This document shows, one piece after another, positions 1-9,084 of a stretch of DNA of 64,000 bases. Where the stretch lies: contig NZ_VFNI01000007.1 of assembly GCF_006715495.1 (NCBI RefSeq), positions 124,001-188,000 on the forward strand, in the 5' to 3' direction. The position numbers were made by a program, and so were the translations under genes. Source of the DNA: Herbaspirillum sp. SJZ106 (GTDB lineage Bacteria > Pseudomonadota > Gammaproteobacteria > Burkholderiales > Burkholderiaceae_D). A model generated the notes under the pieces. It made no database searches. It saw nothing but the letters and a program-made list of their open reading frames with translations, and was not told the DNA's origin. How positions within the stretch are numbered: position 1 is the first letter of the stretch; each line of letters begins with the position of its first letter.

Positions 1-1089
1 ATCGTCGACCCGTCGCCGCTGGTGCTGGCGCAGTACCGCGCGCGCCAGGAGCGCATGCTGCGCGAGCGCAAGAAGCTGATGCGGCTGAAGAAGACGCCGG
101 CCATCACCCAGGACGGCGAGCCGATTGCCTTGCTGGCCAACATCGAGCTTCCCGCCGACGCCGCAACGGCATGGGAGGCCGGCGCGATGGGCATCGGCCT
201 GTTCCGTTCCGAATTCATGTTCATGGGGCGCGCCGGCTATCTGGAAAAATTCCCGTCCGAGGACGAGCAGTTCGAGTCCTACAGGCAGGCGGTCATCGCC
301 ATGAAGGGGCGGCCGGTGACGATCCGCACGCTGGACGTGGGCGCCGACAAGCCGCTGGACGAGGACGAGCAGACTGCGCTCAACCCGGCATTGGGTTTGC
401 GCGCGATCCGCTATTGCCTGTCCGAGCCGCAGATGTTCCTCACGCAGTTGCGCGCGATCCTGCGCGCATCGGCTTTCGGTCCGATCAAGCTGCTGATTCC
501 GATGATGGCGCATGCCTTCGAGATCGACCAGTCGCTGGGCATGATCGAGCAGGCCAAGCAGCAACTGCGCGAGCGCAAGCAGAAGTTCGACGAGGACATC
601 CCGGTCGGCGCCATGATCGAGATTCCCGCTGCCGCGCTGGCCTTGCCGATGTTCGTCAAGCGCCTCGACTTTCTGTCGATCGGCACCAACGACCTGATCC
701 AGTACACGCTGGCGATCGACCGCGTCGACCATGAAGTGGCGCATCTCTACGATCCGCTGCATCCGGCGGTGCTGTTCCTGCTCTCCACGGTGATCGCGCA
801 GGGCCGCAAGGCCGGCATCCCGGTCTCGGTGTGCGGCGAAATGGCGGGCGACGTCAAGTGGACGCGCCTGTTGCTGGGCATGGGTTTGCTGGAGTTTTCC
901 ATGCATCCCTCGCAACTGCTGTCGGTGAAGAACGAAATCCTCAACAGCGACTTGCGCTTGCTGGAACCGCAAGTCAAGAAGGTCATCCGCGCCACCGAAC
1001 CGGCCGCGATCGCTTCGGCCATGACGCAGCTGCAGGCGTTGTCGGCCGAACCCGAGATCCGGGAAGCCAAGACCGCGCGCCGCCGTTGA
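1..1089 (+). CDS. ptsI: PTS enzyme I, C-terminal part (5' end outside window)
   Basis: Last 362 residues of phosphoenolpyruvate-protein phosphotransferase, the cytoplasmic enzyme that takes phosphate from PEP and hands it to HPr. The frame is open from base 1, so the HPr-binding N-terminal part and the phospho-histidine lie before the window (family length about 570-590). The PEP-binding barrel is intact: GLFRSEF, TLDVGADKPL, LGLRAIRY, EIPAAAL, SIGTNDLIQY and VCGEMAGD, with the catalytic Cys codon at 832. A terminator follows 22 bases after the stop, so this is the last gene of its transcript. Whether the system is sugar-type or regulatory cannot be told from this part. Confidence 0.95.
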   Translation: MVDPSPLVLAQYRARQERMLRERKKLMRLKKTPAITQDGEPIALLANIELPADAATAWEAGAMGIGLFRSEFMFMGRAGYLEKFPSEDEQFESYRQAVIAMKGRPVTIRTLDVGADKPLDEDEQTALNPALGLRAIRYCLSEPQMFLTQLRAILRASAFGPIKLLIPMMAHAFEIDQSLGMIEQAKQQLRERKQKFDEDIPVGAMIEIPAAALALPMFVKRLDFLSIGTNDLIQYTLAIDRVDHEVAHLYDPLHPAVLFLLSTVIAQGRKAGIPVSVCGEMAGDVKWTRLLLGMGLLEFSMHPSQLLSVKNEILNSDLRLLEPQVKKVIRATEPAAIASAMTQLQALSAEPEIREAKTARRR

Positions 1090-1111
1090 TCGGCCATCCG
1101 GCGCGTTCGGC

Positions 1112-1140
1112 AAGGCCGCCTGCGGGCGGCCTTGTTTATT
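1112..1140 (+). terminator. Rho-independent terminator after ptsI
   Basis: Nine-base perfect stem (1112-1120 with 1125-1133), TGCG loop and a T-rich tail GTTTATT. It lies directly after the ptsI stop and before the metX promoter. Confidence 0.85.
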
Positions 1141-1159
1141 TCCGGCGCAGTGCGCCGGT

Positions 1160-1188
1160 TTGACGCGCCTGCCCGACTTGGGTATTCT
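1160..1188 (+). promoter_or_regulatory. sigma70 promoter of metX-metW
   Basis: TTGACG (1160-1165), 17-base spacer, TATTCT (1183-1188). The expected start of transcription, about 1195, falls just before the first paired base of the SAM-II aptamer, which fits a riboswitch leader. Confidence 0.75.
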
Positions 1189-1197
1189 TATGCCACT

Positions 1198-1275
1198 GCG
1201 CCGATTTGAATGGTTTAACCAACCTCAGCTTGCGGGCGCCGGGAGATTGTTCCCATATAAATGCGGCTAAAGCGA
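1198..1275 (+). promoter_or_regulatory. SAM-II riboswitch aptamer in the metX leader
   Basis: Matches the SAM-II (metA motif) pattern. The P1 strand GCGCC (1198-1202) is followed by GATTTG (1203-1208), CTTGC (1229-1233), the second P1 strand GGGCGCC (1234-1240), then ATAAATG and GCTAAAG (1257-1272). These elements are conserved in known SAM-II RNAs, which bind S-adenosylmethionine in a pseudoknot. Two small hairpins appear inserted: TGGTTTAACCA (1211-1221) in the first loop and GGGA..TCCC (1241-1254) after P1. Known SAM-II RNAs often hide a ribosome-binding site; here the gene starts 212 bases later and a terminator follows instead. Assigned by eye; a covariance search was not run. Confidence 0.82.
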
Positions 1276-1304
1276 GCTTGGAGTCAGCAGTTCTCCCCAA
1301 GACG

Positions 1305-1334
1305 AGCCCGCAAGCGATGCTTCCGGGCTTTTTT
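1305..1334 (+). terminator. SAM-controlled terminator of the metX leader
   Basis: AGCCCG (1305-1310) pairs with CGGGCT (1324-1329), AAGC (1312-1315) pairs with GCTT (1319-1322), with one C-C mismatch and a GAT loop; a run of six T ends at 1334. Bases 1306-1315 are also a perfect 10-base complement of 1228-1237 inside the aptamer. Terminator and aptamer are therefore mutually exclusive with an antiterminator helix. Confidence 0.85.
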
Positions 1335-1486
1335 GTTGCCCCGATGCGGCCCCGATTTTGCCCTGGGTTTGCTCCGGGTTTGCCCGGAAGCAGGTGGAAA
1401 ACCTTCGCTGAAGCGAAGCGATCGTCCCATGCCGGCATGCGATGCGCGTGCCTGGCGGGACGCCTTGCCACTCACGCCGAATCATC

Positions 1487-2629
1487 ATGTCGATTGGAAT
1501 CGTATCGCCCCAGGTCATGCATTTCGCCGAGCCGCTCCCGCTGCAAGGGGGCGCGGCGCTGGCGGATTATTCGCTGACCTATGAAACCTACGGCACGCTC
1601 AATGCGGACAAATCCAACGCCGTGCTGGTGTGCCATGCGCTCAACGCTTCGCACCACGTCGCCGGCGTGTATGCCGACGATCCCGACAATGTCGGCTGGT
1701 GGGACAACATGGTGGGCCCCGGCAAAGCGCTCGATACCGACAAGTTCTTCGTCATCGGCGTCAACAACCTGGGCTCCTGTTTCGGCTCGACCGGGCCGAT
1801 GCATGCCAACCCGGCCACCGGCAAGCCTTATGGCGCCGATTTCCCGGTGGTCACGGTGGAAGACTGGGTCAACGCCCAGGCACTGCTGGCCGACCGCCTC
1901 GGCATCGCGCAGTTCGCCGCCGTCATGGGCGGCTCGCTGGGCGGCATGCAGGCATTGGCCTGGAGCCTGATGTATCCGGAGCGCCTGCGCCATTGCCTGG
2001 TGATCGCGTCCACCCCCAAGCTGTCGGCGCAGAACATCGCTTTCAACGATGTCGCGCGCCAGGCCATCCTGACCGATCCGCAATTCCACGGCGGCGATTT
2101 CTATGCGCACGGCGTGGTGCCCAAGAACGGCCTGCGCGTGGCGCGCATGGTAGGGCACATCACCTATCTGTCGGACGATGACATGGCCGAGAAATTCGGC
2201 CGTGACCTGCGCTCGGGCAGTTATCAGTTCGGCTATGGCATCGATTTCGAGATCGAGTCCTACCTGCGCTACCAAGGCGACAAGTTTTCTACCTACTTCG
2301 ATGCCAACACCTACCTGCTGATCACCAAGGCGCTCGACTATTTCGATCCCGCGCGCGAGTTCGGCGGCGGCGACCTGGCCAAGGCCTTCAGCCGCACCCA
2401 GGCCAAGTTCCTGCTGGTGTCGTTTACCACCGACTGGCGCTTTTCCCCGGAACGCAGCCGCGAGATGGTGCAGGCGCTGGTGGCCAACAAGCGCCGCGTG
2501 TCGTATGCGGAAATCGACGCGCCGCATGGGCACGACGCTTTCCTGCTGGACGATGCGCGCTATATGAAGGTGGTGCGCGAGTACTACCAAAGCATCTGGA
2601 ACGAACTGGCGCAGGAGGGCCGCGCATGA
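1487..2629 (+). CDS. metX: Homoserine O-acyltransferase
   Basis: Acylates homoserine from acetyl- or succinyl-CoA, the first committed step of methionine synthesis. 380 residues, alpha/beta-hydrolase fold. The triad is visible: Ser150 in GGSLGGMQ, Asp316 in TTDWRFSP and His349 in PHGHDAFL. The start at 1487 (MSIGIVSPQ) matches the usual MetX N-terminus; an in-frame ATG at 1442 would add 15 unlikely residues. No clear Shine-Dalgarno precedes either. It overlaps metW by 4 bases. Proteobacterial MetX proteins are often succinyltransferases (known of the family), so the acyl donor is left open. Expression is probably shut off by SAM through the leader riboswitch. Confidence 0.96.
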   Translation: MSIGIVSPQVMHFAEPLPLQGGAALADYSLTYETYGTLNADKSNAVLVCHALNASHHVAGVYADDPDNVGWWDNMVGPGKALDTDKFFVIGVNNLGSCFGSTGPMHANPATGKPYGADFPVVTVEDWVNAQALLADRLGIAQFAAVMGGSLGGMQALAWSLMYPERLRHCLVIASTPKLSAQNIAFNDVARQAILTDPQFHGGDFYAHGVVPKNGLRVARMVGHITYLSDDDMAEKFGRDLRSGSYQFGYGIDFEIESYLRYQGDKFSTYFDANTYLLITKALDYFDPAREFGGGDLAKAFSRTQAKFLLVSFTTDWRFSPERSREMVQALVANKRRVSYAEIDAPHGHDAFLLDDARYMKVVREYYQSIWNELAQEGRA

Positions 2630-3228
2630 CTTTCAACGAATTGAGCGGGCTGCGCCCGGACCTGGCGTTCATCGCCCACTGGGTGCGCGAGCAATCCAAC
2701 GTGCTGGATCTGGGCTGCGGCGATGGCGTGATGCTGGACTACCTGCAAAGCGACAAGCAGTGCGTGGGCTATGGCGTGGAGATCGACGACGAGCAGATTC
2801 CCAAGTGCGTGGCGCGCAATGTCTCGGTCATCCAGCAGGACTTGAACGGCGGGCTGGCGATGTTCGAGGACAATGCCTTCGATACCGTGCTGTGCCTGTC
2901 GGCATTGCAGATGGTCAAGGATGTGGAAGGTACGCTGCGCGAGATCGCGCGGGTGGGGCGCGAGGCCACGGTTTCCTTCCCCAATTTCGCGTACTGGCCG
3001 CACCGCGTGGCGCTGTTGCGCGGGCGCATGCCGGTGTCCAAGACGCTGCCATACCAGTGGTATGATACGCCGAACCTGCGCTGCGCCACGATCAGGGATT
3101 TCGAGGCGCTGGCCAACGCGGTCGGGCTGGAAGTGCTGGAATGCGTGGCGCTCAAGGATGGCAAGCCGGTGCGTTATCTGCCCAACTGGCGCGGCAGCGT
3201 CGCCGTGTTCAGGTTGCGCAAGAAGTAG
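2626..3228 (+). CDS. metW: MetW, methionine biosynthesis methyltransferase-like protein
   Basis: 200-residue class I methyltransferase-fold protein with the SAM-binding motif VLDLGCGDG at residues 26-34. MetW accompanies MetX in many proteobacteria and is needed for, or stimulates, homoserine acylation; it is not known to be a classical methyltransferase. The ATGA overlap with metX indicates translational coupling. It ends 84 bases before the AmpG-type gene. Confidence 0.95.
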   Translation: MTFNELSGLRPDLAFIAHWVREQSNVLDLGCGDGVMLDYLQSDKQCVGYGVEIDDEQIPKCVARNVSVIQQDLNGGLAMFEDNAFDTVLCLSALQMVKDVEGTLREIARVGREATVSFPNFAYWPHRVALLRGRMPVSKTLPYQWYDTPNLRCATIRDFEALANAVGLEVLECVALKDGKPVRYLPNWRGSVAVFRLRKK

Positions 3229-3311
3229 GCTGGCGCAAGGCAGCGCCATCCCGTGTCGCAAACGCCGGTTCGCCGGCGTTTTTCATTTCCCCTTTCACCA
3301 GACTCTCGCCT

Positions 3312-4574
3312 ATGACAGCACCTGACGCCATTTGGCGCCAATACCTGAACCGGCGCATGCTTATCTGCGTCTTCCTCGGTTTCACCTCCGGCCTGCCGCT
3401 GTTCATCCTGCTGAGTCTGTTGCAGGCATGGCTGGCGAAGTCGGGCCTGAATGTCAAAACGCTCGGCCTGTTCGCGCTGGTGATGTTTCCGTATACGTGG
3501 AAATTCGTCTGGTCGCCGCTGATGGACCGCTTCCACTTCGGCAAGATGGGGCGCCGACGCGGCTGGATGTTCTTTACCCAACTGTTGCTGTTCCTGGGCA
3601 TCGGTTGCATGGGAATGCTCGATCCGCTGACCCAGGTGCCGACGATCGCCTTCATGGCCTCGGTGGTGGCCTTCCTCTCGGCCAGCCAGGACATCGCCAT
3701 CGATGCCTTCCGGCGCGAAATCCTGCCTGATGATGAACTCGGCCTGGGCAGCGCCATCCATGTCAACGCCTACAAGCTGTCGGGCATGGTGCCGGGCGCG
3801 CTGTCGCTGGTGCTGGCCGACCGCATGCCCTGGGCCAGCGTGTTCTGGATCACCGCCGCCTTCATGCTGCCGGGGCTGCTCTGCTCGTTGCTGGTCAAGG
3901 AACCCAAGATGTATGGCGTGCCGCCCAAGAGCCTCTACGAGGCGGTGGTGCTGCCGTTCCGCGAATTCATTGCGCGCGGCGGCTGGCGCAGTGCGGCATG
4001 GGTGCTGGGCTTTATCTTCTTCTACAAGCTGGGCGACAGCATGGCCACGGCGCTGGCCACCAAGTTCTATATCGACCTCGGCTTCTCGATGACCGAGATC
4101 GGCGTGGTCTCCAAGACCACCAGCCTGTGGGCCAGTGTGGCGGGCGGCATCATCGGCGGCGTCTGGATGGTAAAGCTGGGCATCAATCGCGCGTTATGGG
4201 TGTTCGGCGTGCTGCAGGCGATCCCCATCCTCGGCTTTGCCTGGCTGGCGCATGTCGGCGCGAGCCTGCCGACGCTGGCCGCGGTGATCGGCCTGGAGGC
4301 TTTCGGCGTGGGATTGGGCACCACGGCTTTCGTCGCCTACATCATGCGGGAAACCGACCCCCGCTACACGGCCACGCAGTTCGCCCTGTTCACCAGCCTG
4401 ATGGCGGTGCCGCGCACTTTCGTCAATTCCTCGGTCGGGTATGTGGTGGCAGAAACGGGCTGGCTGACTTTTTTTGTCATTTGCTTCGTTCTTGCCTTGC
4501 CTGGAATGCTGATGTTGCCTAGAATTGCGCCCTGGAATGAAAAGCCGGTTGAGTCGCAGACAAGAAAAGCCTGA
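3312..4574 (+). CDS. ampG: AmpG-family MFS permease (muropeptide uptake)
   Basis: 420-residue inner-membrane protein with about twelve hydrophobic segments. AmpG imports anhydromuropeptides released during wall turnover for recycling. Family marks are SGLPLFILLSLLQAWL near the N-terminus, the cytoplasmic loop KFVWSPLMDR followed by GRRRGW, and SASQDIAIDAFRRE. The start at 3312 (MTAPDAIWRQ) is chosen because the first membrane segment follows at once; the frame is open upstream into metW but that part is not membrane-like. No beta-lactamase gene is nearby, so a role in wall recycling is inferred rather than resistance. Confidence 0.85.
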   Translation: MTAPDAIWRQYLNRRMLICVFLGFTSGLPLFILLSLLQAWLAKSGLNVKTLGLFALVMFPYTWKFVWSPLMDRFHFGKMGRRRGWMFFTQLLLFLGIGCMGMLDPLTQVPTIAFMASVVAFLSASQDIAIDAFRREILPDDELGLGSAIHVNAYKLSGMVPGALSLVLADRMPWASVFWITAAFMLPGLLCSLLVKEPKMYGVPPKSLYEAVVLPFREFIARGGWRSAAWVLGFIFFYKLGDSMATALATKFYIDLGFSMTEIGVVSKTTSLWASVAGGIIGGVWMVKLGINRALWVFGVLQAIPILGFAWLAHVGASLPTLAAVIGLEAFGVGLGTTAFVAYIMRETDPRYTATQFALFTSLMAVPRTFVNSSVGYVVAETGWLTFFVICFVLALPGMLMLPRIAPWNEKPVESQTRKA

Positions 4575-4657
4575 AGATTCGAAAAAACGTCGTCGCGTCA
4601 TTCCTGAGAGCAACTCTCGCCAAGTCAATAAAAAGCATGCTCCGGCTCTTCTTTTAG

Positions 4658-4686
4658 TTGACAATCGAAAAGTGTTCCACTATAGT
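4658..4686 (+). promoter_or_regulatory. Strong sigma70 promoter of the tRNA-tuf-secE-nusG unit
   Basis: TTGACA (4658-4663), 17-base spacer, TATAGT (4681-4686), ending 17 bases before tRNA-Tyr. The perfect -35 and good -10 suit a stable-RNA promoter. Confidence 0.85.
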
Positions 4687-4702
4687 TTTGAGTTCCCTGC
4701 GC

Positions 4703-4788
4703 GGAGAGGTGGCCGAGTGGTTAATGGCAGCAGACTGTAAATCTGCCCTCTTACGAGTACGCTGGTTCGAATCCAGCCCTCTCCACCA
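4703..4788 (+). tRNA. tRNA-Tyr (GTA)
   Basis: 86 bases. The acceptor stem GGAGAGG pairs with CCTCTCC, the anticodon GTA is at 4737-4739, a long variable arm is typical of tyrosine tRNA, the T arm is GGTTCGAATCC and the CCA end is encoded. First of a Tyr-Gly-Thr cluster in front of tuf, as in many proteobacteria. Confidence 0.97.
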
Positions 4789-4846
4789 TTTAGTCGGGAA
4801 AGTCGAACGAAAGATTCGGCGGCAGTGAAGTGAAAGTTGTTTCCTC

Positions 4847-4920
4847 GCGGGTGTAGCTCAATGGTAGAGCTGAAGCCTTCCAAGCTTAAGACGAGGGTTC
4901 GATTCCCTTCACCCGCTCCA
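4847..4920 (+). tRNA. tRNA-Gly (TCC)
   Basis: 74 bases including an encoded CCA. The acceptor GCGGGTG pairs with CACCCGC and the anticodon TCC is at 4879-4881 within the loop CTTCCAA. The outermost anticodon-stem pair (27:43) reads G-A rather than a Watson-Crick pair; the other four pair normally. Confidence 0.97.
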
Positions 4921-4967
4921 AGTTTTGGTCCGGTTGCATGTTTGGTAGTTGTGCAATTGGCAAAAAT

Positions 4968-5042
<75 letters not shown>

Positions 5043-5121
5043 GTTTCTTGAGTCGTTTCGCTGAGGCAAGTCAGCAATCGTCGGGCGTGTTGCCTGGACA
5101 TTCTCATCAAATAGTTAGGAG

Positions 5122-6316
5122 TCTAAAATGGCAAAAGGCAAGTTTGAGCGGACCAAGCCGCACGTGAACGTGGGCACGATTGGCCACGTTGACCACGGCA
5201 AGACCACGCTGACCGCAGCGATTGCGACCGTCCTGTCGAAGAAGTTCGGCGGCGAAGCGAAGGCATATGACCAGATCGACGCGGCACCGGAAGAAAAGGC
5301 GCGCGGCATCACGATCAACACCGCGCACGTCGAATACGAAACTGCAAACCGCCACTACGCGCACGTTGACTGCCCCGGCCACGCCGACTACGTCAAGAAC
5401 ATGATTACCGGTGCAGCGCAGATGGACGGCGCGATCCTGGTGTGCTCGGCCGCAGACGGCCCGATGCCGCAGACGCGCGAACACATCCTGCTGTCGCGCC
5501 AGGTTGGCGTTCCTTACATCATCGTGTTCCTGAACAAGGCCGACATGGTGGACGACGCCGAGCTGCTGGAGCTGGTGGAAATGGAAGTGCGCGAACTGCT
5601 GTCGAAGTACGAGTTCCCGGGCGACGACCTGCCAATCGTGAAGGGTTCGGCCAAGCTGGCGCTGGAAGGCGACACGGGTCCGCTGGGCGAGCAGGCGATC
5701 ATGGCGTTGGCCGAAGCGCTGGACAGCTACATTCCGACGCCGGAACGTGCCGTTGACGGTACCTTCCTGATGCCGGTGGAAGACGTGTTCTCGATCTCGG
5801 GCCGCGGCACCGTGGTGACCGGTCGTGTCGAGCGCGGCATCGTCAAGGTTGGCGAAGAAATCGAAATCGTCGGTATCCGCGACACCCAGAAGACCACCTG
5901 CACCGGCGTGGAAATGTTCCGCAAGCTGCTGGACCAGGGTCAAGCTGGCGACAACGTCGGCGTGCTGCTGCGCGGCACCAAGCGTGAAGACGTGGAGCGT
6001 GGCCAGGTGTTGGCCAAGCCGGGTTCGATCAAGCCGCACAAGCACTTCACCGGCGAGATCTATGTCCTGTCGAAGGACGAAGGCGGCCGTCACACCCCGT
6101 TCTTCAACAACTACCGTCCGCAGTTCTACTTCCGTACCACGGACGTGACCGGCGCGATCGAACTGCCGAAGGACAAGGAAATGGTCATGCCGGGCGACAA
6201 CGTGTCGATCACCGTGCAACTGATCAACCCGATCGCGATGGAAGAAGGCCTGCGTTTCGCTATCCGTGAAGGCGGTCGTACCGTCGGCGCCGGCGTCGTC
6301 GCCAAGATCTTCGACT
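5122..6316 (+). repeat. tuf repeat, copy 1
   Basis: A 1,195-base block that reads identically to 22684-23878. Identity starts 6 bases before the ATG (TCTAAA) and ends in the stop codon (TAA here, TGA in the other copy). All alternative-frame translations of the two blocks also agree, which supports nucleotide identity. Confidence 0.95.
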
Positions 6317-6318
6317 AA
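5128..6318 (+). CDS. tuf: Elongation factor Tu, copy 1
   Basis: 396-residue GTPase that brings aminoacyl-tRNA to the ribosomal A site. G1 is GHVDHGKT (19-26), G3 is DCPGHADY and G4 is NKAD, followed by two beta-barrel domains. The start has an AGGAG-type site (GTTAGGAG) 6 bases upstream. It lies between tRNA-Thr and tRNA-Trp, the position of the E. coli tufB gene. The protein is identical to copy 2 at 22690. Confidence 0.99.
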   Translation: MAKGKFERTKPHVNVGTIGHVDHGKTTLTAAIATVLSKKFGGEAKAYDQIDAAPEEKARGITINTAHVEYETANRHYAHVDCPGHADYVKNMITGAAQMDGAILVCSAADGPMPQTREHILLSRQVGVPYIIVFLNKADMVDDAELLELVEMEVRELLSKYEFPGDDLPIVKGSAKLALEGDTGPLGEQAIMALAEALDSYIPTPERAVDGTFLMPVEDVFSISGRGTVVTGRVERGIVKVGEEIEIVGIRDTQKTTCTGVEMFRKLLDQGQAGDNVGVLLRGTKREDVERGQVLAKPGSIKPHKHFTGEIYVLSKDEGGRHTPFFNNYRPQFYFRTTDVTGAIELPKDKEMVMPGDNVSITVQLINPIAMEEGLRFAIREGGRTVGAGVVAKIFD

Positions 6319-6393
6319 GATCAAGCTGTAAAACACCTTGCCGCGCTGCGAATTTCGCATCGCGGCATTCGTGTCTCAATCGAGAGTTTTTGT

Positions 6394-6469
6394 AGGGGCG
6401 TAGCTCAATTGGCAGAGCGTCGGTCTCCAAAACCGAAGGTTGGGGGTTCGATGCCCTCCGCCCCTGCCA
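6394..6469 (+). tRNA. tRNA-Trp (CCA)
   Basis: 76 bases. The acceptor AGGGGCG pairs with CGCCCCT, the anticodon CCA is at 6427-6429, the discriminator is G and the CCA end is encoded. It sits between tuf and secE, a conserved proteobacterial order. Confidence 0.97.
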
Positions 6470-6501
6470 CCGAATCAGGTGCAGGGTACTGAAAGTAAAT
6501 A

Positions 6502-6882
6502 ATGTCTAGCCAGCCTGTTCAAACCGTCAATACCTCCAACGACAAGATCAAGATTGCCTTGGCAATCGTTGCCGTCGTCGCAGGTGTGGTCGGTTTTTTT
6601 GTGTTGTCTGACCAGTCGACTCCGGTGCGTGCTCTCGCCCTGGTCGCCGGTCTGCTGGTGGCGATTGCATTTGCCTGGACCTCTGCGCAAGGCCGCGGCT
6701 TCGTCGGTTTCGCCAAGGAATCGGTTCGCGAAACCAAGAAAGTCGTCTGGCCCACCCGCAAGGAAGCGATGCAGATGACCGCAGTGGTCTTCGCCTTCGT
6801 ATTGGTCATGGCGATCTTCCTCTGGGGTACGGACAAGTTGCTCGAATTCCTGTTGTACGACGTAATTTTGGGCTGGAAATAA
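6502..6882 (+). CDS. secE: Preprotein translocase subunit SecE
   Basis: 126-residue inner-membrane protein that clamps SecY in the SecYEG channel. It has three hydrophobic segments (about 17-36, 44-60 and 96-117), as in the long gammaproteobacterial form. The conserved amphipathic region [16 protein letters not shown] comes before the last segment. Only one base separates its stop from nusG. The order secE-nusG-rplK is widely conserved. Confidence 0.97.
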   Translation: MSSQPVQTVNTSNDKIKIALAIVAVVAGVVGFFVLSDQSTPVRALALVAGLLVAIAFAWTSAQGRGFVGFAKESVRETKKVVWPTRKEAMQMTAVVFAFVLVMAIFLWGTDKLLEFLLYDVILGWK

Positions 6883-6883
6883 C

Positions 6884-7474
6884 ATGAGCGATAGCACACA
6901 AGACAGCGCACCGATTGGTGCGCAAAGCGTTTCAGGCGCCGGAAAAAAGCGCTGGTACGTGGTGCATGCGTATTCCGGCATGGAAAAGAGCGTCCAGCGT
7001 GCGCTGACCGAGCGCATCACCCGCGCCGGCATGCAAGAGCAGTTCGGCCAGATCCTGGTGCCGACCGAGGAAGTCGTCGACATGAAGAACGGTCACAAGT
7101 CGGTGACCGAGCGCCGCTTCTTCCCGGGTTATGTGCTGGTCGAAATGGAAATGACCGACGAAACCTGGCACCTGGTCAAGAACACTAGCAAGGTCACCGG
7201 TTTCATCGGCGGCAAGTCGAACCGTCCGACGCCGATTCCCCCGCATGAAGTCGACAAGATCATGCAGCAGATGCAAGAGGGCGTCGAAAAGCCGCGTCCG
7301 AAGGTGCTGTACGAAGTCGGCGAAATGGTGCGCATCAAGGAAGGCCCGTTCACCGATTTCAACGGCAACGTCGAAGAAGTGAACTACGAAAAATCGCGCG
7401 TGCGCGTATCGGTCACCATCTTCGGTCGCGCCACCCCGGTCGAGCTCGAATTCGGCCAGCTGGAAAAAGTCTGA
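6884..7474 (+). CDS. nusG: Transcription elongation factor NusG
   Basis: 196 residues: a short acidic leader, the NGN domain (starting near [11 protein letters not shown], residue 23), then the KOW domain ([13 protein letters not shown]). NusG binds the RNA polymerase clamp, aids processivity and links polymerase to Rho or to ribosomal protein S10. The ATG follows the secE stop after one base, so coupling is likely. The N-terminal leader is slightly longer than in E. coli (181 residues). Confidence 0.97.
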   Translation: MSDSTQDSAPIGAQSVSGAGKKRWYVVHAYSGMEKSVQRALTERITRAGMQEQFGQILVPTEEVVDMKNGHKSVTERRFFPGYVLVEMEMTDETWHLVKNTSKVTGFIGGKSNRPTPIPPHEVDKIMQQMQEGVEKPRPKVLYEVGEMVRIKEGPFTDFNGNVEEVNYEKSRVRVSVTIFGRATPVELEFGQLEKV

Positions 7475-7635
7475 TCCCTTCCCGGAATCTCACTCTCCGC
7501 AAAACAGAACAAGCGCCCGCAGGAGCGCGTCGCACGGGTATCCCCGTTCGGCCAATCCGGCAAGCCGAGGAGCCACAGTAAAGAGCCGCAAGGCGAATGA
7601 ACAGGCGCTAAAACTCAATCAACACAGGAGCCGTC
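7475..7635. other. nusG-rplK spacer
   Basis: 161 bases without an ORF. It includes short GC-rich complementary stretches around 7514-7535 but no convincing promoter or terminator. In E. coli a promoter and the L1 target lie in this interval; neither could be recognised here. Confidence 0.4.
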
Positions 7636-8067
7636 ATGGCAAAGAAGATTATCGGTTTTATCAAGCTGCAAGTGCCAGCTGGTAAAGCAAACCCCTCCCC
7701 CCCGATCGGTCCGGCGCTGGGTCAGCGCGGTCTGAACATCATGGAATTCTGCAAGGCGTTCAACGCGCAGACGCAAGGCGTCGAGCCGGGCCTGCCGATT
7801 CCGGTCGTGATCACCGCCTTCGCGGACAAGTCCTTCACTTTCGTGATGAAGACGCCGCCGGCGACCATCCTGATCAAGAAGGCTGCCGGTATCCAGAAGG
7901 GTTCGGCCAAGCCGCACACCGACAAGGTCGGCAAGATCACCCGCAAGCAAGCGGAAGAGATCGCAACCCAGAAGAAGCCGGATCTGACCGCTGCTGATCT
8001 GGAAGCTGCAGTGCGTACCATCGCTGGTTCCGCACGTTCGATGGGCATCACGGTGGAGGGTCTGTAA
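7636..8067 (+). CDS. rplK: 50S ribosomal protein L11
   Basis: 143 residues. L11 binds the GTPase-associated region of 23S rRNA and is needed for RelA activation. The N-terminal proline-rich switch segment ([13 protein letters not shown]) and C-terminal rRNA-binding domain (KAAGIQKGS..) are present. An AGGAG site precedes the ATG. The stop shares one base with the rplA start. Confidence 0.98.
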   Translation: MAKKIIGFIKLQVPAGKANPSPPIGPALGQRGLNIMEFCKAFNAQTQGVEPGLPIPVVITAFADKSFTFVMKTPPATILIKKAAGIQKGSAKPHTDKVGKITRKQAEEIATQKKPDLTAADLEAAVRTIAGSARSMGITVEGL

Positions 8068-8762
8068 TGGCTAAGGTATCCAAGCGCGTCAAGGCGATCA
8101 AGGACAAGATCGATCGCACCAAGGCTTATCCGTTCGATAACGCCGTTTCCCTGATCAAGGAATTCGCCACGGCGAAATTCAATGAATCGATCGACGTTTC
8201 CGTCCAGCTGGGCGTGGACGCCAAGAAGTCGGACCAGGTCGTTCGCGGTTCCGTCGTTCTGCCTGCCGGCACCGGCAAGACCGTGCGCGTGGCCGTGTTC
8301 GCCTCGGGCGACAAGGCTGAGGCCGCCAAGGCCGCCGGCGCTGACGTGGTCGGCATGGAAGATCTGGCAGAGCGCGTGAAGGCCGGCGACATGCCGTTCG
8401 ACATCGTGATCGCTTCGCCCGACACCATGCGTATCGTCGGTACCCTGGGCCAGATCCTGGGCCCGCGCGGCCTGATGCCGAACCCGAAGGTCGGCACCGT
8501 GACCCCGGACGTCGCCACCGCCGTCAAGAACGCCAAGGCTGGTCAAGTGCAATACCGTACCGACAAGGCTGGCATCATCCACGCCACTATCGGCCGCAAG
8601 TCGTTCTCCGACGCCGATCTGAAGGCCAACCTGCTGGCCCTGATCGATGCGCTGAACAAGGCCAAGCCGGCCAGCAGCAAGGGTATCTACCTGCGCAAGA
8701 TCGCTCTGTCGTCCACCATGGGCGCCGGCGTGCGCGTTGACCAGGCTTCCCTGGCTGCTTAA
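8067..8762 (+). CDS. rplA: 50S ribosomal protein L1
   Basis: 231 residues. L1 forms the mobile stalk that guides E-site tRNA out and in E. coli represses translation of the L11-L1 message. The typical central motif [14 protein letters not shown] is seen near residue 130. TAATG overlap with rplK implies coupled translation. Confidence 0.98.
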   Translation: MAKVSKRVKAIKDKIDRTKAYPFDNAVSLIKEFATAKFNESIDVSVQLGVDAKKSDQVVRGSVVLPAGTGKTVRVAVFASGDKAEAAKAAGADVVGMEDLAERVKAGDMPFDIVIASPDTMRIVGTLGQILGPRGLMPNPKVGTVTPDVATAVKNAKAGQVQYRTDKAGIIHATIGRKSFSDADLKANLLALIDALNKAKPASSKGIYLRKIALSSTMGAGVRVDQASLAA

Positions 8763-8839
8763 GAAGGAATCAAGTCCCCGTTTCCGTCAGGGAGCGGGGC
8801 GCATCTTTGGGCTGTAGCGGTTGAAGTCTGGCCGCTGCA

Positions 8840-8930
8840 GGCAATCAAAGACCGTTGGGCGGACGCCGGGCTGGATTGCCGGAAGAAGTTAAACAGAGCG
8901 CATGCGAATGCAATCGACCCAGCGCAGATG
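8840..8930 (+). promoter_or_regulatory. L10 leader (rplJL autoregulatory RNA), candidate
   Basis: Within the 322-base rplA-rplJ spacer. CGTTGGG (8853-8859) can pair with CCCAGCG (8918-8924), enclosing GATTGC (8874-8879) with GCAATC (8910-8915). The AAAGACCGTTGGG and CCCAGCGCAGATGG blocks resemble L10-leader RNAs, where the L10-L12 complex binds to repress rplJ translation. The downstream part (8931-9084) has further pairing (CTCGG 9001-9005 with CCGAG 9059-9063) up to the rplJ ribosome-binding site. Assigned by eye. Confidence 0.65.
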
Positions 8931-9084
8931 GTGAACCCGAACAAGTTTTGTAGTCTCAGGCCGCATTTTCTTCGCACTATGCTGCAATGAACTCCTAAAC
9001 CTCGGACGCCGTGTTCGAACCGGTGTAAGGCAAGCAGGCATCTCCGCCTGTGTCATGGCCGAGCACTATTTTTGGAGGTTGATC

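Noticed and set aside
1442-1486. Longer metX start at 1442
   Set aside because: Adds 15 residues absent from the family and has no ribosome-binding site.
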